Positions 1 to 8,551 of a stretch of 20,275 nucleotides of DNA are shown one piece after another; positions within the stretch are counted from its first letter, which is position 1; each line of letters starts with the position of its first letter. A program made the position numbers and the translations under genes. The notes beneath the pieces are model-generated. The model was not told where the DNA came from and searched no databases. It saw nothing but the letters and a program-made list of their open reading frames with translations. This DNA is from Pelargonium nanum (Eukaryota > Streptophyta > Magnoliopsida > Geraniales > Geraniaceae): contig JAYMTF010001981.1 in assembly GCA_036897485.1 (NCBI GenBank), forward strand, positions 1 to 20,275, given 5' to 3'.

Positions 1-74
1 AACTGTGTCATGTGCACAACACATGTTAAATAATTTTTCAAAATGGCATAAATGCCTTTATGGTTGTATCTTCT

Positions 75-303
75 TGTCGAAAACTTCCCGTCCACCACAC
101 GGCTCCGCGCCGATCACTTTTCTCGACGAGAATTCAACCACACCGCCAGTTTGGTTGAATTTATGACACTCCAAGAATGCTCCACCATCAATTTCGGCAA
201 CATCCGTCGTCGGAATCGCTTCCGCCAGCCACTCTATGTGACCATAATTTTTTAAAAGAAAAATAGAGAAAAGAAGAAGAAAGTTTTGCGTGTTGCTTGA
301 TGG
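75..303. repeat. Direct repeat copy A (pair with 397-620)
   Basis: About 229 bp from TGTCG to GCTTGATGG, colinear with 397-620. Long identical stretches include GAATTTATGACACTCCAAG and ATGCTCCACCATCAATTTCG. Not tandem: a 93 bp spacer (304-396) has no second copy here. Origin not recognised; it may be part of a dispersed or satellite-like repeat. Confidence 0.75.
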
Positions 304-396
304 TCCATCCCCTGCGAGATTGGACCATCAAATCCAGAACCACTAGACTCAGAAGTAATTGGTGAAACAACTTATCCCAGATTTACAACCAGTCGA
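304..396. other. Spacer between the direct repeats
   Basis: Unique in this window. It contains the 8 bp inverted pair GATGGTCC (299-306) / GGACCATC (321-328), the first arm overlapping the end of copy A. No gene seen. Confidence 0.4.
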
Positions 397-620
397 TGTC
401 GGAAAAATTTTCGACCACCACACGACTCCGCACCGATATCTTTCCTCGACATGAATCCGACCACACCACCAGTTGGATTGAATTTATGACACTCCAAGGA
501 TGCTCCACCATCAATTTCGACAACATCCGACGTCGGAATCGCTTTCGTCAACCACTCTAAGTGACCAGAAATTTTGAGAAAAAAAACAGAGAAAAGAAGA
601 AGAAAGATGTTGCTTTATGG
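397..620. repeat. Direct repeat copy B (pair with 75-303)
   Basis: About 224 bp, diverged from copy A mainly by substitutions (many C/T changes at CpG-like sites, as expected from deamination of methylated DNA) and small indels. Both copies end in an AGAAAAGAAGAAGAAAG purine run. Confidence 0.75.
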
Positions 621-1252
621 GTAGTTAGGTCATTTCACAATCTAACAGACATAATTTGGATGGAAAGAGCTTGATAAATGAGGGTACCACAAAACAAATA
701 CACTGGTTTTATCTTCTCCTATGATCTGCACGACTTCTAAGACTTGAAATGCATCATATTAGGTCCACCACAAAACAACTTACAATAAAAAAAAAAAGCA
801 AAACAAAACTTCGAACGCATGAAAACAAAACTAAACTTCCAACTAGGGAAGACATACCACAACATCCACCAAGGGATTTAAAACAAACCATATTATAACA
901 ACTAAAATACATTTTAAAACACAAAACATGAAAATAATAAATATATCTGTAGTAAACATACTATCACAAACTAGCAAATAATGAAGGCAAAGACGATAAT
1001 ACGTCGTATGCGAGTGGATTGAAAGAGATGAACTAGTAGTGATGATGAAACCAACATAAGAATAAGACTAATCAGGTCGAATTTGCTAAATATGTGTTTA
1101 TTTGACATGAGTGATGCGCGCAAAAACTATTGAACCACCGCCGACCAAAAAAAAGATTGATGATGGTTCAATGAATAAATTTTGATGAAGAACTAAAGAT
1201 GATGGCTAGAGTTTATAGAGAGAGGACAAAAAAAAGGTTTTGATGTAGATAC
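621..1252. other. AT-rich intergenic stretch, no gene seen
   Basis: Many A-runs, no open frame of note. A short inverted pair TTGAACCA (1130-1137) / TGGTTCAA (1164-1171) is present. Nothing else identified. Confidence 0.5.
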
Positions 1253-1470
1253 GGTATCCAAACTTTTATTCAACCAAATATGATATCTAATATATGATTT
1301 TAAACTCAATTTGGTGCCCATCGTTAGACTCCTAAACGGTTCCGTTTAATGATGTTCACAAGGAGTCTAGATTGTTGACGTGTGAAAAACGCGTTGACGT
1401 GATAAAATTTTACACAAATTTCCTTCTGACGCGAAAATAATTGTTTTTTATAAATAAAACAAAAAATTAC
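1253..1470 (+). repeat. Left terminal inverted repeat
   Basis: Begins GGTATCCAAACTTTTATTC and ends in TATAAATAAAAC. It pairs with 2151-2350 in inverted orientation. Confidence 0.7.
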
Positions 1471-1695
1471 ACAAATTCCTCCTATGTTAGGTCAGCAATG
1501 TCGAGTTTGGTACGTACTTGTATCATAGAATGAGAAATTATAAGAGTTCAGGAGTGTGTGTGTTTTGTGGTTGTAGAAACACCATTTGTTGAAAGGAACA
1601 CAAAGTTTGAGTAGTTTAGTACAATGCATCGAAGAACGAGTCAGGATGACGCAGGCCGAGTTGGAGGTGGTAATTGATCTCCACCGTCAACGTGC

Positions 1696-1777
1696 AAAGT
1701 TCGTCGGATTTGGGCAAAGTTTGCCGGATATAGGTTGAACTCGTCGAATATGGGCTAAGCTCACCAAAACTCAGTTG
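1696..1777. repeat. Imperfect ~20 bp tandem units inside the transposon
   Basis: Four degenerate units starting AAAGTTCGTCGG, AAAGTTTGCCGG, AACTCGTCGAAT and AAGCTCACC, each about 19-22 bp, in a GC-richer part of the element. Confidence 0.45.
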
Positions 1778-2005
1778 ACGTCGCTAGAGATCTCACCGAA
1801 AATAGTTTAATGCAGAGTCTGCCACACGGATCATCATCGTTTTCGAGCTCTTCCTCTTCGTGGAACTCGCCATGGCTTCAATGTCGTACGGGGGCTCGTC
1901 AGGTCACACGCCGCCGTGAGCAACATCGTCACCATCCTCTCACCTCTCATCTGCAAACTTAGTTATGATAATTTTCTAGGTTCAAATTTGTACATATGTA
2001 CCATT

Positions 2006-2092
2006 TTGTAAAAATTATTCATCTGCACAATTTTTTTTATTTAACAGTGTAGAAGCTTGTAAAAATAATTCATTTGTACAATTTTTTTTTTC
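2006..2092. repeat. Short direct repeat inside the transposon
   Basis: TTGTAAAAATTATTCAT followed by a CACAATTTTTT tract at 2006-2040 recurs from 2057 as TTGTAAAAATAATTCAT with a T-run. Repeat period is about 51 bp. Confidence 0.5.
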
Positions 2093-2150
2093 AAATTTGT
2101 GTAAAAATTAAATTAATAGAGAGCTTAGTGAAGAAGACGATAGTGAGAGA

Positions 2151-2350
2151 TAATTTTTATTATTTTATTTATAAAAATAAAATTAATTTTCACGTCAACG
2201 GAAAATTTGTGTAATACTTTGTTACGTCAGCGCCTTTTTACACCTCAGCAGTCCAGACTTCATGCGGACATCATTTAATAGAAACGTGTGGAATTGATTT
2301 CAAAATTATATATTGGATAACATATAGGGTAGAATAGAAGCTTGAGTACC
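2151..2350 (-). repeat. Right terminal inverted repeat
   Basis: Read on the minus strand it begins GGTACTCAAGCTTCTATTC, matching the left arm. It lacks about 20 bp present on the left (around 1316-1335). It ends only about 22 bp before the first site II box of the gene. Confidence 0.7.
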
Positions 2351-2371
2351 CAATTGAGTTTTCTGCTACAA

Positions 2372-2403
2372 TGGGCCTGTAAGCCCGAATGTTTTATAGC
2401 CCA
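2372..2403 (+). promoter_or_regulatory. Pair of site II elements (TGGGCY)
   Basis: TGGGCC at 2372-2377 and AGCCCA (TGGGCT on the other strand) at 2398-2403. Site II boxes, bound by TCP factors, are enriched in promoters of plant ribosomal-protein and ribosome-biogenesis genes. They lie about 250-275 bp upstream of the ATG. Confidence 0.7.
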
Positions 2404-2520
2404 AGATAGAAGACAAGCGGGCTAACCGCTAACCTAAGAGACGTACTTGTCTAAACGTACCGTAAGTAGCGAAATCGCAAGATGTTCACACATCATACAT
2501 AGCGCCCAGCTCACCAAAAA

Positions 2521-2546
2521 TAGGGTTTAAGCCACCACTAGGGTTT
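2521..2546 (+). promoter_or_regulatory. Two telo-boxes (TAGGGTTT)
   Basis: TAGGGTTT at 2521-2528 and again at 2539-2546, i.e. AAACCCTA on the minus strand. Telo-boxes near the transcription start, together with site II boxes, are the classic plant signature for coordinated expression of translation-machinery genes. No convincing TATA box accompanies them. Confidence 0.72.
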
Positions 2547-2647
2547 TAGTACTTTCTGTTCTTCTCCTCCTCCTCCTCCTCTGTTCCGTCTCAGACAAAA
2601 AAACTTCCACCCACACCCATCACTTTGCTACGAACGCGACGATAGCC
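2547..2647 (+). promoter_or_regulatory. Probable 5' UTR with pyrimidine-rich tract and (TCC)5
   Basis: A C/T-rich run covers about 2552-2595, including (TCC)5 at 2565-2579, followed by an A/C-rich leader to the ATG. The transcription start is probably in or just before the pyrimidine tract (inference). The leader has no upstream ATG from 2547 on. Confidence 0.55.
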
Positions 2648-2807
2648 ATGGCCACAAGTATAGCTTCGCAGCTACAGTTACTCAAAACCCATCTACAAGC
2701 CGAGCCAGAGCCCCTCAGGAGACCCCTCACTCGGCCTTCTATTCTATTCGACCCCAAGGAAGCTGCGGACATCGATGTCGAGACCATTCTCAACACCGCC
2801 CTCGCAG
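2648..2807 (+). CDS. UTP10: UTP10 exon 1
   Basis: Residues 1-53 plus one base of codon 54, starting [13 protein letters not shown], the usual N-terminal helix of the family. The donor GCAG|GTCACT is weak but is the only one that joins exon 2 in frame to give the conserved [12 protein letters not shown]. Confidence 0.93.
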
Positions 2808-5800
2808 GTCACTTCGTTTTCCCAAGAAATTGCTAAATTCTTGTCTAGACAGTATATGCCGCCGTTCAATTTGTGGAGATTCAGTGTAATTATACGATAT
2901 TGCTTGGGAACAATGTAAAAAAGAAAGAAAGATTGCAATTCGATTTGAGTTTTGTGTCAGAATTGTTTACTACGCTACTGAATTTAGTTCCATTTGAATT
3001 CCTAATTTTTCAGACAATTTGATTATTTCCAGGATTCAGTTAGAGTTTCTTAACAGTTTGTTGTTTTATTTTCAGGGCTAGAGATACTTATAAGCTTCGA
3101 TGAACGCTTCAGTAAATACAAAAATGATTTATTTAGCCATAAAAGTAGAGAATTGGATAGAGAGTTGATGGGTATTGAGGAAAATAAACGCATTGATGCA
3201 TCTATTACTTCATACCTGCGGTTACTATCCGGTCATCTTCACTCACCCTCTTCCCACAAGACGCTGGAGTACTTGATACGAAGATACAAGTAAGACACTT
3301 CATTTTTCACCTGAATTTGTCCTTGCTGGATTGGTATTTTTGTTTTGGTAGTTACTGGCTATTGGTTGAAATCTCAGGGTTCATGTATTCAACACTGAAG
3401 AGTTAATTTTATGTGCATTGCCATACCATGACACCCATGCGTTTGTTCGAATAATTCAATTACTGGACACAGGGTAAGTCGACAGTTACTCATGTAGGCT
3501 GTTCCTCACTAAATAGTTGTTGAATGGCATTTTTCATTAACCTCTTGTTTTTTTTATTTTGGGTAGAAATAGTAAATGGAAATTTCTGAGCGGTGTTAAA
3601 GAATCAGGGGCTCCACCACCTAGAAGCCTTATAGTGCAGCAATGTATCCGCGATATGGGGGTTCTGGAAGTTTTATGCAATTATGTGAGGGTTTGGTACA
3701 CTTTCATTTCAAGAAACCTATCTATCTTCTTACGGTTTTGAGTATGTAATACAGTACACTACTTTTCTGCAGGGGTCTCCAAATAAGAAATTTCAGCCTT
3801 CAAAGCCCGTTATCAGCTTTTGTACGGCTGTTGTGGTTGAAGTTTTGGGTTCTGCTACAACTATTGAGAGTGATGCCGTGAAGAGAATTCTCCCATTTGT
3901 AGATACTGGACTGAAGTCTGGCAGAAAAGGATGCCCAGATCACAAGGTATGTTTTGAAGACCCTCTGGTCTCAAATTGAAAAAGTTTCATATTTTTGTTA
4001 TGATACTTTTTCTTTTTAAATTTTAGGCTTTTCATATAATCATCCATAGCTAAGGAAAAAATAATCCTTATTATCTGGGAGAATTTGCAAAGAGAACGAT
4101 ACTATGCCTAATTGGCAGGAAGCATACTCTTTTCTATGTGTAACGATGTCTTAGTTAGAACAAACCAGTTTATTAACAGTGCAAGGCGCATCCACAACAC
4201 ATGGCACGTGAAAATAAGTAGCACAAATGAATAAAAAGTTAAAAGAAATTATTGCATCATTTAAAGATAACCATACTAATTTTTTTTTTAAAAGGTCATC
4301 CAAATTTGGTAAAGGATATAATTAGTAGTTCAATTTTCTAATATTCAAGTCATCTTTCTTGTTCTTAAAGTCTAAGACTAGAAATAAATTAATAAGATCT
4401 AAGTACTATAAAATATTTATAAAAAGGATGCCATAATTACATAGATATAATATATATAAACGCACACTACAAGTCTTACTACAATAGACTTGTTAATACC
4501 ATTAATTTGATAAAAAAAACTACAGTATATATACTTCAAATAACCATGTAAATTTGCTTTCACAAGGCATTAAGTGATATATAGGCAATTAAATAATATG
4601 ATCATTTGCCTAAAATAGCTTCTACATATGGTATGAAGTTATAAAGAACCATATGAAATGCTTCTGATGTGATATTAGTGTTCATGAGGTGTACTGTCAT
4701 GTCATTTAGATTAATGGAATTTTGGCAGCATAACTCCTAGAAATACCACGAAAAATCAAACCTAAAAGTAGAAAAGTAGAAAATGACAAAGCTAAGAGAG
4801 AATAAGACAAATTCAAATATTACATAACCTTATGGGTTGGTGACTGCTGTTTTTTGTGGCTGAAATGCTCTCTAATAAGATACTGTTCAATTTTAATGTG
4901 GCATGCCTCATTTGCACCACGCTGCGCCATGCACCTCGACAAGTGGTGCAATTTCCAAATAGCCACACCGTGATTGGCTCATGAGGAGGACCATAGTGCA
5001 CCATGGCCTGTGCTATTCATAACACTGGAGGAGATATGCTTTATGGCAATCTTAAGAGTTGTTTATTATCTTGGTTAAAAAAGAAGGAATTCTGTGACCA
5101 TGAATAGATGAAAGAAATCACTTGCTGCATGGATAGTATGCCAGACTCCTCTTTAAGAAGAGGCAATGCTTGAATTAGTTTAAAAGATCCAGATTAGATA
5201 ATTGAAAGTTTTTTTGGTGATAATCTTTAAAAATCTATTAGTTTATTATTACCAAGTAGGAATGAAAATTCTATTAACATATCTTCTTTTACCGATGCCA
5301 TCATCCATAATCAGCAATGAAGAATTTATATGGAGTTTGAACTGTTTACTAATTTAATTATGGAAAAATATTTGGAGTCGCAATAGAGAGGTTTCTTACT
5401 TTGTGGAATGCCATCATGCTGAACATTGAGATTTGCTCTCCTCGCTTTATCAGATGCGTTGTTAGTTTAGGGCATATGAAGTATGGGTATTTCATAGCAG
5501 ACATTGCAAATCAGATCTATTAAGTTTCACCTAGGATATATAGGCTTTGGCGATGGATGATTCAACAATTTTAATGTTAGTTGAAGTGATTCACAAACGC
5601 ACATAACTAGGTATTTTCGTGAGTAGAGTTATTGTAGGGGCATTTGTCAACTTATGTGCTTATCCAGTTCTAACACACATCTTGAGGGAGAACCAAGCAG
5701 AGGCGGATTTTTTTTCGTCATCATTTTTGGTTTTGGGTTGACTCCATACACACCGAGCTGTTCTCGGGAGTCTTTGTGGGGTTATGCATTTATGCCCAGA

Positions 5801-8499
5801 TTTGTTTGGCCATATAGAATGGAAGTTGTGGTTGGTGTTGGCTGATGGCTCTCTATGTAATTCCCCAGAGTGTGAGAATGAATGGTGCTGATTAAGTGGA
5901 TTGGTGTTATATTAGTAGTAAGATGCTTTAGCATTGATGGGGAAGTTTTCATTGAGGTGCATTTTACAGCCGGTTCATAAATACATCTGGAACTACAGAG
6001 TTCTGTCAATAGTTTGTTACCATCGTTAGATTGAACTGATGTTTTAAGTGAAAAAATGATGGGGACTAGTTGATAATTTTGGGAAAGTTTAGTCTGTTTA
6101 TCTTTATCTTGTTTTGCTACAGATGAGTGCTCCCACAATCTGTGCTTCAAAGTGTGGGTTGATACGTACTGAAGATGGTGAAGATTTCTATATCATTTGA
6201 TTATTTCGTTTGTGAACATATGGTTGCTCATCCACTGGATGTCAAGATCCTAGTCATGAATAGTTGATACTTGATAGAAGCAAGTTGGAATTTCTTATTT
6301 ATTAGATATTCCTATTTTACCTTTTTTAGGGATAAATATCATCGAATAAATCTATTCTTGGTTATAATATTCAATTTGTAACGTTGAGACGCTTGTTTCT
6401 ATATGTAGGCTGGTTCTTTAATGATTGTTGGTCTACTAGCAAACAAAGTTGCTTTGTCTCCCAAACTTGTCAAGAGTCTGATACGGTCAGTTGCTGAGAT
6501 AGCTCGTGAGGATGCAAATGAGTCAACGGATCTGCAATGGCTAAGGTTATCACTTATGGCGCTAATCAACCTTGTTCAGGTACCATTCTGTTAGTACATG
6601 CAGGTTCTATATTACTTACATATGCTTGCTTGGAACTCCCAAAATTTTCTCTTCATTTATGTTGTGTCTTCTTTAGTTCATCTTTTAGTCATTTTCTATG
6701 ATGTAATTATGCCATATGCTTGTATAGCGTCTGTTTCCCTACATGTAATAGTGTAATCATGTATGTAGTAGGTCGCACTTACTTGCTAGGCCAGTATTTG
6801 TGAGTGTTTACATGTGCCATGTATTTTACAAAAAAATCTAATGTCGTTAGAACTAGCCTTGGCGTGTAATTCATTGACAAATTTAGAGTTTCGCTTCCTG
6901 TTCTATATCATACAGTGTGCCAAATGTAGCTGAAAGGGATATTTTGTATTGTTTCTTGTAATTTTGATTAGCATCTTAAATGTTGCATCCTTCTCCTCAT
7001 CAAAGATTTTGTTTGTATTACTGAATTGCAGTTATCCAGATTGCCCAAAATATTTTTGGATTTGCTTCTAGGGACTTGTGATGCTTGAAAAATCTGTTCT
7101 CAATTTATCAAAGGCCTTCATTATGATTGGATGATATGGTTACAGGAACTGCTGCGCTACATGTTTCCTCAAACTTGTTTTATTTTTTATTTTTAATGTG
7201 ATCGAGTTATCAGAACTATCATATTTATAGTGATATGAAATGGTAGCTATGATCTAGTGCCTTTAACTGTCCAGTGAGGATTGCCTGATCATTTCTTTTT
7301 ATTTATTTATATTGTTTTATGTCTCTCACTATTTCTCAGAGGATGGAATACTGAAAGCAATAAATCATTTTCTATCCAATTCTTATCCAATGTTTATTTT
7401 GTTTACATAATATTTTGGGAATAACCTTTTTCTTGGTTTATTGATCCCTTTGCTTAAAATTATTTCAGCTTCAGTCTGCTGACATGTTCCCAAAGAAGGC
7501 TTTGGATGTTTTGAAGGAAATCAGGTAAGTTGCACTGCAATCTTGAATTTTCCAGTTCTTTTATTTCGTGGAATTATAAAACAAAATAAGAATGAAAACC
7601 TCCAAGAAACAGTAAGAGGAAATATTCTGAAAAAAGGGCTGTTAGGTGCTACCTTTTTCTCATAAATACCACTCAGTTCCTCTTATGGTGCCACCCAAGT
7701 TGGTATGGTTAGAAGAAAAGGTGGTACTTTGTAGCTCTTTCTTTTTCATTCTTAGTACCGTCTTAAATTGCTTTCATTTTTCTCTGCCTTCTATATTTAG
7801 GGATTTTGCTGGGATTCTTTTGGGACTGTCCAAGGAGTTCAATATTGATAAGTTTCTTTCTATTATCTTGGAATCTCTTGTTGACTGCAGGTGCGAAACT
7901 GATTATCTTTTCAAATTGTCCTTGTTAACATTTATCATAACTGCGCATCTTTGCTTCGGAACTGATAGCTTCTGATTTGCAGTTCTTCTGATGATTTGTG
8001 CCATCTTGCTCTGGTATCGATAATAGAGACAGTTCCTGTGAAGGATTTTGTTGGCTCTTTGGTCTCTAAAGTTCTCATGTCCTGCATGAAGTTATCACAG
8101 AAAATCAGCAATTCATCATCATCCGAATCAGGTGGGTTATTGAGATATTTTGTGTAGTTGCCATTTTGCCAGAAATTCATCCAATATTTTTCTGCATTTT
8201 ACTTGCTTCAGTGTTCATTTAGGTTACAAATTTAATTGTTTCGGACATCTTTTGAATTTAATGTTTTGATGCTTAGGTTTGTAGATTATTTTTTTGGTCA
8301 CTTGATTGTAGAGCTTGGTCTCAGTACAGTAGACATTTTGCGTGCCCTGCTGCTACCTCTATCTGTGTTAAACTGTTATTTTGATTTATTTATCAGGAAC
8401 TTGGGCCAAGAAAATTCTGGTAGTAATTAATAAGAGCTACCCAACTGAACTTCGTATGGCAGTTCGTAAGTTTTTGGAGGTCTGTTCGCAAGCTCTCTC

Positions 8500-8551
<52 letters not shown>

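Larger units (their letters stand above)
1253..2350. mobile_element. Non-autonomous transposon with long terminal inverted repeats (MULE/foldback-like)
   Basis: The left end (1253-1470) reads as the reverse complement of the right end (2151-2350), with mismatches and an approximately 20 bp gap. Shared blocks include TTAATGATGT, GACGTG/GACGTA, TACACAAATTT and TTTATAAATAAAA. About 680 bp lies between the arms, with no transposase-sized frame. Long TIRs with a short unrelated interior fit a non-autonomous Mutator-like or foldback element; no target-site duplication could be fixed, so the class is inferred. Confidence 0.68.

Noticed and set aside
52..255. 67-codon + strand frame and the 60-codon minus-strand frame at 188-370 in the left repeat
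   Set aside because: Copy B of the same repeat does not keep either frame open and no protein family is recognised, so it is treated as repeat DNA.
2482..2502. Short upstream ORF (ATG to TAG, 6 codons)
   Set aside because: It lies upstream of the telo-boxes and probably upstream of the transcription start, so it is unlikely to be in the mRNA.
5782..6150. 122-codon open frame on the minus strand inside intron 5
   Set aside because: No recognisable domain, Thr/Ser/His-rich low-information sequence, no promoter or splice context. The stretch is the T-rich coding strand of an intron read backwards.
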